From contig JAAELT010000181.1 of assembly GCA_024226315.1 (NCBI GenBank), positions 1-52,627 on the forward strand: a DNA stretch of 52,627 nucleotides, in the 5' to 3' direction. Source of the DNA: a bacterium (lineage in GTDB: Bacteria > Acidobacteriota > Thermoanaerobaculia > Multivoradales > J023). Below the pieces are notes generated by a model. It did not search any database, was not told the origin of the DNA, and worked only from the letters and a program-made list of their open reading frames with translations. The position numbers and the translations under genes are program-made. This document shows, piece after piece, positions 15,383 through 22,767 of this stretch (its first letter is position 1; each line of letters starts with the position of its first letter).

Positions 15383-16972
15383 TTGGTGACGGTCGTGGGC
15401 GCGAAGGTCAGGACTGCGGTCAAGGAGTCGGGGAAGTCCTCGTTCGCTCCGCAGCGGGCGAAGGGGGCTTTCGAGCCGCGGGGTTTCGCGGTGCAGCGGA
15501 AGGCGGCGGAGGTGCCGGGCGGGGAGCAGCTGGGCCAGGCGGAGTTGCTGGATGCGTATCTAGAGAGAAAGGCTCGGCTCGAGGGGGCTCGGGAGGTCGG
15601 GGGTGAGGTGGAGGAGGTTTTGCGGGGACGGTCTGTTGGTGGCGATGGGCCGGTGCAGCGGAAGTTGAGGGATGAGGCGGGGGAGGTGGAGAACAGGACG
15701 GGGATGCCGGATCGGTTGAAGGAGGGGTTGGAGGGGCTTTCGGGGTTTGATCTTTCGGGGGTTCGGGTGCATACCAACTCGGCGAAGCCGGCGGAGGTGG
15801 GGGCGTTGGCGTATGCGCGGGGGCAGGAGATTCATCTGGGGCCGGGGCAGGAGGAGCATTTGCCGCACGAGGGGTGGCATGTGGTGCAGCAGATGGAGGG
15901 GCGGGTGCGGCCGACTTTGCGGGAGGGGGGACTGGGGATCAATGATGATGTGGGGTTGGAGAGGGAGGCGGAGATGATGGGGGGGCGGGCGCAGCGGGTG
16001 GGGGCGCGGGTTTCCGATCGAGGTGCCAGAGCTTCAATCGCTGCAGATTGCTCTCTAGGACGATCTGCCAATAAGCCTGGTGCCGTTCAGCGTATGAAAA
16101 TCGTAAAAAAGGACTTAAGAGACTATGTCTCGTGGTCAGTAAAGGGATTGGAAAAAAAAGAGGTAACATTAAACGCCAAGCGTCTCATGCAGGAAGTCTT
16201 GGAGGCGATCCAAAGCGAAAAGCAAATATTAATGGAGAGTTCGTCCAGCGATTTGAAAAAGTTTTCGAAAGAAATGATCGACAATGGAGTGATCGACGGG
16301 GAAGACCTATCAATACTCGAGGAGTTAGTTAATGGAAAATGTAAAAAAAAGAGCAAGAAAAAAAGCGAGAGCAAGAAGGGGAAAGGGGAAAGATCAAGTA
16401 CGCCGAGAAATGAAGCGAGTCGTGGCAAGAAAAAGAAAGGAAAAGTGAAAAAAGTAAAGAAAGAGGAAGAAGAAAGAAAGAAAAAAGAGGAGGCGGCGAA
16501 GGCCAAGATGCCGAAGGAGGTGGCGGGTCTAGATCCAGAGCCCGGGGTGGGCGTCGAGTTGATGCGACTTGCTGAGCTAGGGGAGATCGGGGAGAACGGA
16601 AAATACAAAGGAAGAAACGACAACAAGGCCCTTTTCTTTTTTGATCCAAAAAGATCCTATAGGTATAAGAATAACAAAAGGCCTGCCAAAGTCACTTTGA
16701 TGAGAGGCTGGAAGGTAAAGACAAAGAAGCCGTGGGTCGTCCAGGATAAGGGGGAGACTGTGGGAGAGGCTGACTTTCCAAACCATATCATAGTCAAGAG
16801 TGCTGAGAATAGATCGTACGGTCTTGGGAAAAATATATACATGTCTCTTCTCGGCCGGTTCGAGGTGGCCGAGGTAGGAAAAGATGAATGCGTGGATAAG
16901 AGCGGAAGGGCAGAGGTTAGGAAAAGGTTGCGAAAGGGGAAGGAGGAAGAGAAAGAAAAGAAGAAGAAATGA
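15383..16972 (+). CDS. eCIS-core (DUF4157) protein with Lys-rich, compositionally distinct C-terminal module
   Basis: About 529 aa; the start (TTG 15383, GTG 15386 or GTG 15395) is uncertain because no good ribosome binding site is visible. Residues 1-100 are a linker with two VQRK motifs and the SSFAPQR opening usual in this family. Residues about 104-205 are the DUF4157 domain: NRTGMPDRLKEGLEGLSGFD, VRVHTNSAKPAEVGALAYARG, the metallopeptidase-like HEGWH (162-166) and INDDVGLEREAEMMGG. DUF4157 marks proteins linked to extracellular contractile injection systems, often with variable C-terminal toxins. From residue about 212 (nt 16015) the DNA switches from extremely G-rich to A-rich. It then encodes a helical, Lys-rich stretch and a possible globular end (GRNDNKALFFFDP to SYGLGKNIYMSLLGRFE) that I do not recognise. 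Confidence 0.8.
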   Translation: MVTVVGAKVRTAVKESGKSSFAPQRAKGAFEPRGFAVQRKAAEVPGGEQLGQAELLDAYLERKARLEGAREVGGEVEEVLRGRSVGGDGPVQRKLRDEAGEVENRTGMPDRLKEGLEGLSGFDLSGVRVHTNSAKPAEVGALAYARGQEIHLGPGQEEHLPHEGWHVVQQMEGRVRPTLREGGLGINDDVGLEREAEMMGGRAQRVGARVSDRGARASIAADCSLGRSANKPGAVQRMKIVKKDLRDYVSWSVKGLEKKEVTLNAKRLMQEVLEAIQSEKQILMESSSSDLKKFSKEMIDNGVIDGEDLSILEELVNGKCKKKSKKKSESKKGKGERSSTPRNEASRGKKKKGKVKKVKKEEEERKKKEEAAKAKMPKEVAGLDPEPGVGVELMRLAELGEIGENGKYKGRNDNKALFFFDPKRSYRYKNNKRPAKVTLMRGWKVKTKKPWVVQDKGETVGEADFPNHIIVKSAENRSYGLGKNIYMSLLGRFEVAEVGKDECVDKSGRAEVRKRLRKGKEEEKEKKKK

Positions 16973-17474
16973 GTCGGCTTGTAGAGTGGGGGTCTCCTCC
17001 AGAATCTGTGGGTGAATAAGGTTGCAAATGTACCTCCTCGAACTCCGAAATCCAGATTCAAAGCGGACGGCCTGCGGCCGGCGATGTTTGTTTGGGGAGT
17101 CGCTCGGCCTTCTTCATCACCAGGATGACACGGCTGCCCCGGGGCCTCCAGGATCGCCCAAGCGCGCCCGCTGCGCGGCTTCGTCCTGGACACCCCTCAA
17201 CCCGTGCCAGACACCGTTAACTTATTGTCGTTGAATCACTTACGGTTCAACTCCGGTCGCACTCCCTGCTTCCCGTCCAGCTGAAACGCCCGCGGGCTGA
17301 GTTGTCGGGTCGTCTCGGTGGCTTCATTTGCCCAAATAGAGCCCGAAACGCGTCAAAGATACGATTTTCCGCCGTCTGGCATCTCTGGGCGCGTTTCGCG
17401 AACACAGCTCCGCCGAGTCCGAGCTCTACTCGGGCATTCCCAGGCCCGTGAAGGCCACTAGGTGCGCGGAGCGC
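16973..17474. other. Gene-free spacer between the eCIS-core gene and the transposase remnants
   Basis: No credible gene is seen in about 500 bp. It contains one copy of the GTGCCAG-type element (17204-17245). From about 17420 it has DNA resembling the 3' flank of the complete transposase gene (compare about 17890-17990), for example the shared gagtccgagctct and the following ctcagg and ggctggccgcga words. Confidence 0.55.
17204..17245 (-). repeat. 42-bp REP-like element, copy 1 (GTGCCAGACAC type)
   Basis: On the top strand this reads gtgccagacaccgttaact, then attgtcg and, a few bases on, cacttacgg. The copy at 17694-17735 matches it over the full 42 bases with scattered substitutions. The gtgccag-cac core is nearly self-complementary. 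Such short palindromic elements typically accompany REP-associated Y1 transposases, which are present here. Confidence 0.7.
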
Positions 17475-17678
17475 TCAGGGGGGCTGGCCGCGACTCCGCG
17501 GCTCTGGCAGGTTGTCCCAGAGCTGGGCAGAGATCTCGATCACCGGGATCTCGCCTCTCTCGACAGTGCCGGACTCGAGGATCGTGATACTGCGCGTCGG
17601 TGGTGCCGGTGGTCGTCGAGGTGGCGGTGGCCCGAGGAACGGGAATGCCGGTGGATAACAGCCTTCGGGGAACCACCT
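17475..17678 (-). pseudogene. 3' remnant of a REP-associated transposase gene
   Basis: The reading frame WFPEGCYPPAFPFLGPPPPRR to ESGTVERGEIPVIE to PRSRGQPP parallels the last 70 or so residues of the complete transposase at 17964 (WFPGGCYPPAFPFIGPPPPRR to ESGAVERGEIPIVQ to PRARGQPP). Everything upstream (the catalytic domain) is missing: just before the homologous tail lies REP-like copy 2 (17694-17735). The remnant is in the same orientation as, and directly downstream of, the complete gene. It looks like the leftover of an older tandem copy. Confidence 0.82.
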
Positions 17679-17693
17679 GGCGCCACGGCAGAA

Positions 17694-17735
17694 AGTGCCA
17701 GGCACTGCTAATCCATTGTCGAGCAACCACTTACG
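17694..17735 (-). repeat. 42-bp REP-like element, copy 2 (GTGCCAGGCAC type)
   Basis: The top strand shows gtgccaggcactgctaatcc, attgtcgagcaa and cacttacgg, matching copy 1. Its core GTGCCAGGCAC is a palindrome apart from the central base. It borders the transposase remnant at 17475-17678. Confidence 0.75.
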
Positions 17736-17963
17736 GCGACCGCCCTTCAGCATGAACCGTTTTCGACCTGCCCGAGCGAGTCGAGATGCGCGGTCAGAGA
17801 GTCGTCGGCTGGCTCGCCGACCGAGAAAAGGCCACTCATGAGCTTCTGAGGCTCGACTTCGGAGCCAATTCGGCTATTTGAGTTCCCGGCAGACACAGGT
17901 CCCCTGAGTCCGAGCTCTGCTCAGGCGTTTTCAGCCTTCGAAGGCTACGAGGTACGACCAAGC

Positions 17964-19055
17964 TCAGGGCGGCTGGCCGCGAGCCCGCGGGTCTGGGACG
18001 CTCGCCCGCGAGCTGACCGGGACCTGGACGATCGGGATCTCTCCACGCTCGACGGCACCGGATTCGAGGATCGTCATGCTGCGTGTCGGCGGTGACGGTG
18101 GCCGTCGAGGTGGCGGTGGACCGATGAACGGGAAAGCCGGTGGATAGCAGCCACCCGGGAACCACTCGACAGCGTTGACGTTGCCGCCGAGCAACGCCTC
18201 CGAGGCGATGCGATACTCGGCAAGGAACGCCGCGAGCTCGGCCTTCAGGTCATCCCGTGCTTGCTTCGACGCCACGTGGAACAACGGCTTCGGCGATCTC
18301 TTCGTTCGCCTGGTGGGCGGCTCATATGGGGTCTGGTTCAGGATCTTCTCGACGCCCGCCACTGGGTTGCCGTCGCGCTTCTTCTCGCCCTCGGCCTCGA
18401 TCTCCCACACCAGCTCGGCGACCTTCTGCCGATACTCCTCGGGCGACAGGTGGCGGAACGCCGGCAGCGGCGCGAAGCCGACCAGGTACTTGGTGGCGAA
18501 GTCGTAGGTGCCATAGTCGAGCCCTCGGTTGCGCGCAGCCCACTCCTTGCTTCGGTTCCACCAGAAGCCCTCCATTTTCTCGCCATGGACGAGCGCTCGG
18601 GCGGCGTGGACTCCGGGCCACTCCAGGGGCGACTCGCACAGCCCCTCCTTCACTCCGTTGCCGAGACAGTACTTCAGACGAGCCCATTGTGCCTCGGGCT
18701 CGTCGCTGACCACGATGCCGTCGTAGCGGCGCTCCCAGAAGCATCCACGCCAGTTACGGATCCGCCCGCCAATCTCCTTCGAGAGGTTGCACGAGAGATG
18801 TTGCATGAAGCGGGAGAGCTCCTGTTGGCGATGAACGACCAGGAGTAGGTGCGCGTGGTTGGCCAGCACGACCGCTCCGCAGAGCTCGAGCGGTGAGTTT
18901 TCCAGGGCACGACCCATCACGCCCACCACGACCTCGTTGAAGCGCTGCGGATTCGGCCCGGGCGTCAGCAGCGCCCGGGCTCCGATGGCGCGGACGGTGA
19001 TCTCCACCAGGACACCGTCCTTGTTCTCTGGGATGAAGCGTGCGGGTCGACCCAT
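17964..19055 (-). CDS. REP-associated Y1-type (HUH) transposase with Pro-rich tail
   Basis: The start is MGRPARFIPENKDGVLVEI, supported by the identical beginning of the copy at the window's left edge. The 363-aa protein has the Y1 transposase core: VVLANHAHLLLVVH with the HxH pair (67 and 69), the RNWRGCFWERRYDGIVV strand and LKYCLGNGVKEGL with the likely nucleophile Tyr129. These enzymes nick single-stranded palindromic REP DNA. A long C-terminal extension (about 230-363) is unusual for short RAYTs and contains a Pro-rich GPPPPRRPPSPP run. All catalytic positions are present, so it may be active. Nearby GTGCCAG-type elements are candidate substrates. Confidence 0.85.
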   Translation of the reverse strand: MGRPARFIPENKDGVLVEITVRAIGARALLTPGPNPQRFNEVVVGVMGRALENSPLELCGAVVLANHAHLLLVVHRQQELSRFMQHLSCNLSKEIGGRIRNWRGCFWERRYDGIVVSDEPEAQWARLKYCLGNGVKEGLCESPLEWPGVHAARALVHGEKMEGFWWNRSKEWAARNRGLDYGTYDFATKYLVGFAPLPAFRHLSPEEYRQKVAELVWEIEAEGEKKRDGNPVAGVEKILNQTPYEPPTRRTKRSPKPLFHVASKQARDDLKAELAAFLAEYRIASEALLGGNVNAVEWFPGGCYPPAFPFIGPPPPRRPPSPPTRSMTILESGAVERGEIPIVQVPVSSRASVPDPRARGQPP

Positions 19056-19313
19056 TTTTCGTCTCCGCGCCGTAGCGCCCGTCGAGCCGGCCAGGGGCCG
19101 ATCGTCGACGGGGGCGCACCGGGTGCGCTTACCCATATATAGAGACGGGAAAACGGCCTCCGATCTTGCGGCAAGCATGAGAATCTTTCAGCGGTCGCGG
19201 AGCGAGAATCCCCGTGGCTCGCCAGATTGAGCTAAGCTCGGCGTGGCGCTCCCCTACCCGAAAGGAACATCATTCCAGCCCCGAACAACGTCCCGGTCCC
19301 TGATCTCGAGCAG

Positions 19314-20099
19314 ATGGCCCGCGTCCGGCGACGCTACGAGCGGGTCGTCGTCATCCTCTCTACCGCCCGGTCCGGCTCCACCCCGCTCTCGCGGGTGTTC
19401 TGGGAGCACGCCGCCGTGCGCCACTACTGCCACGAGCCCTTCGAGGTGACCTACTTCGACGGCGAGCCCTTCGCGGCCGCGATCGAGAAGCTCATGGACC
19501 CGATCGACCTGATGCCGCTCAAGCAGGGCACGCCGGGCGAGATCGGCCACGGTCTGGTGGTCAAGGAGATGACCTATCAGGTAGGCGCCTACGCGCCCGA
19601 CCTGATGTCCCTGGCGACCGGCCCGATCGTCTTCCTGCTGCGCGATCCGCTGCTCGCGGTCCATTCGCGCTACCGCAAGAAGCGGCAAGTCGGCGACCGG
19701 GGGATCTATCCGGGCGTGGAGATGGGTGTCCTGGCCATGTCCGAGCAGATCGCGACCTGCCGGGAGCGCGGCATCCCGTACCTGCTCGTCGACTCGGCCG
19801 ACTTCCGGCGCCAGCCGTCGAAGGCGCTGCGGCAGGTCTTCGAGCGTCTCGACCTGCCCTTCTCTCAGGCCCTCCTCGACTGGCGCCCGCTGCCCGACTT
19901 CGACCTCGACAACCTCGACGGACGCCACAGCCACCTCTACACCCGGGTACTCATGAGCACCGGAATCCAACCCGACAACGCTCCGCCCCGGACGCTCGAC
20001 GACTTTCCCGAGGAGGACGGTTTCCGCAGCGACGTCGCGATCCATGCCGAAGTCTATCGGCAGTTGTTGGAAGACCCGAATCGCATCCTGATCGGCTAG
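19314..20099 (+). CDS. Sulfotransferase-family protein
   Basis: The 261-aa protein has the PAPS-dependent sulfotransferase pattern: VVVILSTARSGSTPLSRVF near the N-terminus (5'-phosphosulfate loop, about 11-29), VVKEMTYQV, then PIVFLLRDPLLAVHSRYRKK (3'-phosphate-binding Arg and Ser, about 103-122). The C-terminal part (ALLDWRPLPDFD, FPEEDGFRSDVAIHAEVYRQLL) matches a clade of small sulfotransferase-like proteins. It would transfer a sulfuryl group from PAPS to a small molecule or glycan; the acceptor is unknown. It stands alone between the transposase and the second effector-like gene. Confidence 0.72.
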   Translation: MARVRRRYERVVVILSTARSGSTPLSRVFWEHAAVRHYCHEPFEVTYFDGEPFAAAIEKLMDPIDLMPLKQGTPGEIGHGLVVKEMTYQVGAYAPDLMSLATGPIVFLLRDPLLAVHSRYRKKRQVGDRGIYPGVEMGVLAMSEQIATCRERGIPYLLVDSADFRRQPSKALRQVFERLDLPFSQALLDWRPLPDFDLDNLDGRHSHLYTRVLMSTGIQPDNAPPRTLDDFPEEDGFRSDVAIHAEVYRQLLEDPNRILIG

Positions 20100-20138
20100 C
20101 CGGCAGGTACTGACCCGTGGCCGGCCCCCCCAGTATCC

Positions 20139-20160
20139 TGTGCCAGACACAGCTAATCCA
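20139..20160. repeat. Partial REP-like element, copy 3
   Basis: The sequence tgtgccagacacagctaatc shares the GTGCCAG-CAC core and the gctaatcc continuation of copy 2, but not the attgtcg part. It is followed about 30 bp later by another partial copy. Confidence 0.55.
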
Positions 20161-20190
20161 GCTGTGATGGATCCCCAACCCGTGGCGCTA

Positions 20191-20210
20191 TCTGCCAGGC
20201 ACCGTTAACT
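20191..20210. repeat. Partial REP-like element, copy 4
   Basis: The sequence tctgccaggcaccgttaact repeats the tgccaggcac core and the ccgttaact continuation of copy 1. It lies about 105 bp upstream of the second effector-like gene. Confidence 0.55.
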
Positions 20211-20314
20211 GATGTGGTATACTGTGTGCGCTGGAACAGACTTTCATCGTCCCGGCCGTCCTTTGTCTGCCGGTCGAGACGGTGCTGCCATGAGCGACGA
20301 GAATGGGAGTCCGC

Positions 20315-21409
20315 ATGGGTAATAGACAGCCGCACGGGCGAAGGGATGCCTTGTCGGCCTCCAAGTCGGCGGCCGATCAAGTAGACGTCACCAAGCAGGC
20401 TTCCAGCCTGCCTGAGAGGGGTTGGGAGGAGCCGATTCAGGGCAAAGCGGCTCCCGAGAGGGAGCCACGCCCGGGCGAGTTGGAAGAGATGGTCGCAGGG
20501 GCGAACCGGCTCGGGCATTCCTTCGCTGACGTTCACGTAGGTGCGCCGACTCTCCAAGAGCTCTCCGATTCGGCTGGCCCACTTGCCAAGTCGAAAGAGC
20601 CGGAAGGAAAGACAGCCTTACAGGGGAAGTTCGAGACAGCCCGATTCTCCGCAGCAACCGGCGACAGAGCCGGCCACGACCTCGGCCGGGTCGATTTCCG
20701 GCCGATTCAGCGGCAACCGACTCTGAAAGAGACCCTGCACGAACTGTGGGAGCCGCAACCGTCGCCGGTGTGCGACGAGCCGGTTCAGCTCCATGTAAGG
20801 GATACGATCAAGGGCACCAAAGACTATGGTACAGCCCTGGGAGCGATCCAGAAGGCGCCGGTCAACGAACGCCAAGAGGCCTTGACCAATCAGCCGACCG
20901 TCGACTACATCAACAAGACCTTCCTCGGGAAGGAGAAGGTGATCTTGATGTCGGCCCTACTGGAGGGGTCACAGGAGTGGAAGAACCCGACCGCCAACGA
21001 CTTCTTCGAGTACTTCTACACCAACAAGGGGAAGGGCACACTTCCGAACACCGCTACAATGAACTGCTGGGAGAGTATCATCTATGCAGCGTACCTGGCC
21101 AAGAAGGTCGACGCTGCGTGGATCTACAAGTTCTACAAGGACACCCTGGCATCTGCCGACGCAAATCTTTTTCTCTGGACCACTCTCGGGTTCAGCACAG
21201 CGCTGGACCAATACCCGGCCAAGAAGCCGAAGGCGGGCCAGTTGCTCTTCTACCACTCGGGAGGCGCCACCCCTGGTCACGTCGCCTTATCGCTGGGCGG
21301 AGACGACGCCATGAGCTTGTGGCACAGTCCGAACAACATCGAGGCGGTGCAAAAAATCAAGGTGGCGGACCTGCCCGGGACGGTGTACTTCACGAATCCG
21401 CCCTGGTAG
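20315..21409 (+). CDS. Candidate injection-system effector: DUF4157-type N-terminal motifs plus NlpC/P60-like cysteine hydrolase domain
   Basis: The start is MGNRQPHGRR, with GGGAG five bases upstream; an in-frame ATG at 20303 is less well placed. The 364-aa protein opens with a disordered segment holding elements that also precede DUF4157 domains in eCIS proteins: IQGK (41-44), LGHSFADVHV (66-75), ALQGK, AGHDLGRVDF and IQRQPT (131-136). The DUF4157 HEXXH core itself is absent. The C-terminal half (about 155-364) has a papain/NlpC-like arrangement: MNCWESIIYAAYLA with Cys251 at a helix start, then a GQLLFYHSGGATPGHVALSLG strand pair with His322. Peptidoglycan or peptide bonds are possible targets. 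A lipoprotein gene follows after 5 bp. The function is inferred, not recognised from a named family. Confidence 0.6.
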   Translation: MGNRQPHGRRDALSASKSAADQVDVTKQASSLPERGWEEPIQGKAAPEREPRPGELEEMVAGANRLGHSFADVHVGAPTLQELSDSAGPLAKSKEPEGKTALQGKFETARFSAATGDRAGHDLGRVDFRPIQRQPTLKETLHELWEPQPSPVCDEPVQLHVRDTIKGTKDYGTALGAIQKAPVNERQEALTNQPTVDYINKTFLGKEKVILMSALLEGSQEWKNPTANDFFEYFYTNKGKGTLPNTATMNCWESIIYAAYLAKKVDAAWIYKFYKDTLASADANLFLWTTLGFSTALDQYPAKKPKAGQLLFYHSGGATPGHVALSLGGDDAMSLWHSPNNIEAVQKIKVADLPGTVYFTNPPW

Positions 21410-21414
21410 GTAGG

Positions 21415-22620
21415 ATGGTCAGCGTATGCGATCGAGCTTGTGTCGTAGGTCTTGCTCTCCTCGTACTTGGATCGTTGACCGCGTGCAACGGAAACGGAGC
21501 GAAAACCAACATGGCGGCAATTGAAGGAAAGACCTCCGCGCTCAGCCTGATGGCCGAGATCGACCTCGGCGAGGAATACGACCTTAATACGGTCGAAGTC
21601 TCGCACAAAGGCGGCGGCGTCATCGAGCTGCCAGGCCCCCGGACACGCCCCGTCCGCCCTCACCTCGAGATCTTCGCTGGCCCAGGCGGCGCTATCGGTC
21701 GCCTGGTTCGCGGCGACGGTCGTGCCCTCCCAACGGCGGTGCTACTCGACGATGGGGTTGCGAACCTGGTCGCCTTGGCCGAGCCGCCAGCAGTGCTCTC
21801 ACGTTCGGTGACCGGGGGTTTCTGGGTCCTCTCCGCCGGCAACCTCCGTCGCCACGCGGACGACGGTGCCGTGCTGGCCCAGACCCCGATGGCGGCGCAA
21901 GACCTGGTGGCCGACGAGTCAGGAGGTGCCTGGGCGGTCACGTCGGAGGGCGCCGTGCATGTTTCGGTTTCCGGGTCCATCGACGGTCCGCGGCTTCCCT
22001 GGCCCATGAGGCGGGGTGTCACGACACTTGGCGACGCATTCTGTGGCATTACCTTGGACGGGCCGCCACGGATACGGTGCTTGACGCCCGATGGCGCCGA
22101 GCGCCGCGTGCGGCCCGAGAACGGACTCGAGCCTCTGGAGCAACTGGTGGCTCTCGGGCCGGGGGGCGATGCTCTCGTTGCCTCGGCGGCAACGGTGCGG
22201 CTCCTTGGAGCGGTGGGTGGAACCGAGGTGCTCGAAGTGCATGGGGCCGGTCTAGGCGACGGCGGCGAGCCTTTCGTTTCCCGTCATATCGGTTCGGATC
22301 TCTTCGTCACTCTTTCAGACGGCTCAGAACTGCAGTTCGCCGCGCCTGCGGACGCGCCCTCTCTCGGCGTCTTCCCGGTCGTCTGCCTGAAAGGCGGGCG
22401 TAGCTTGGCCTACGCTCAGGATCGTGCCGTGTGGTTCGACGAGCACGGCGTCGTCGCATCATCCCTACGCGTCGATGGCAAGGTTTTTCGGGACGAAGTC
22501 TTCTCGCAGGCCTGGCGGCTCGCCCCGGTGCGGGGCTTGGCAGCCCGTAACCCTACCGAGGTCTTGATCTCGGTCAGTGGGCCGGGACGGATCGTGGTTA
22601 TCGCTGCTCCTATCGCGTGA
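21415..22620 (+). CDS. Lipoprotein of unknown function, propeller-like
   Basis: Begins MVSVCDRACVVGLALLVLG followed by SLTAC: a lipoprotein signal with a clear lipobox, Cys at about residue 24. The remainder of the 401 aa is beta-rich with loosely repeated segments such as TGGFWVLSAGNLRRH, SGGAWAVTSEGAVHVS, GGDALVASAATVRLL and GGRSLAYAQDRAVWF, spaced 40-50 residues, as in a seven-bladed propeller. The start lies 5 bp after the stop of the effector-like gene, with an AGG-rich Shine-Dalgarno region, so the two are probably co-transcribed. A periplasmic lipoprotein beside a candidate peptidoglycan-targeting enzyme could be its immunity protein. That is a guess from position only. Confidence 0.6.
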   Translation: MVSVCDRACVVGLALLVLGSLTACNGNGAKTNMAAIEGKTSALSLMAEIDLGEEYDLNTVEVSHKGGGVIELPGPRTRPVRPHLEIFAGPGGAIGRLVRGDGRALPTAVLLDDGVANLVALAEPPAVLSRSVTGGFWVLSAGNLRRHADDGAVLAQTPMAAQDLVADESGGAWAVTSEGAVHVSVSGSIDGPRLPWPMRRGVTTLGDAFCGITLDGPPRIRCLTPDGAERRVRPENGLEPLEQLVALGPGGDALVASAATVRLLGAVGGTEVLEVHGAGLGDGGEPFVSRHIGSDLFVTLSDGSELQFAAPADAPSLGVFPVVCLKGGRSLAYAQDRAVWFDEHGVVASSLRVDGKVFRDEVFSQAWRLAPVRGLAARNPTEVLISVSGPGRIVVIAAPIA

Positions 22621-22767
22621 CGCACCTCTGCTCTCGGGTGCCTGCTCGAGCCTCCGATCTTGGGCGGCGGGGTGAGAAAGTTCTCGGAGAAGCCGATTCG
22701 GGGTGGCACCGCCGCCGGTAGAATGCCGCCACCGGCGCTTGTCGGAGCTTCACGAGTGGAGGACGCC

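Noticed and set aside
17230..17290. tRNA suggested by ggttcaactcc
   Set aside because: The bases around the T-loop-like word do not pair and no acceptor, D or anticodon arm can be drawn.
20746..22620. 624-codon version of the lipoprotein
   Set aside because: The first 223 codons are an out-of-frame copy of the effector-like gene. The lipoprotein signal and ribosome binding site place the true start at 21415.
15383..22620. Complete contractile injection system
   Set aside because: Only cargo-type proteins are present. No sheath, tube, baseplate, spike or AAA ATPase gene is found in the window.
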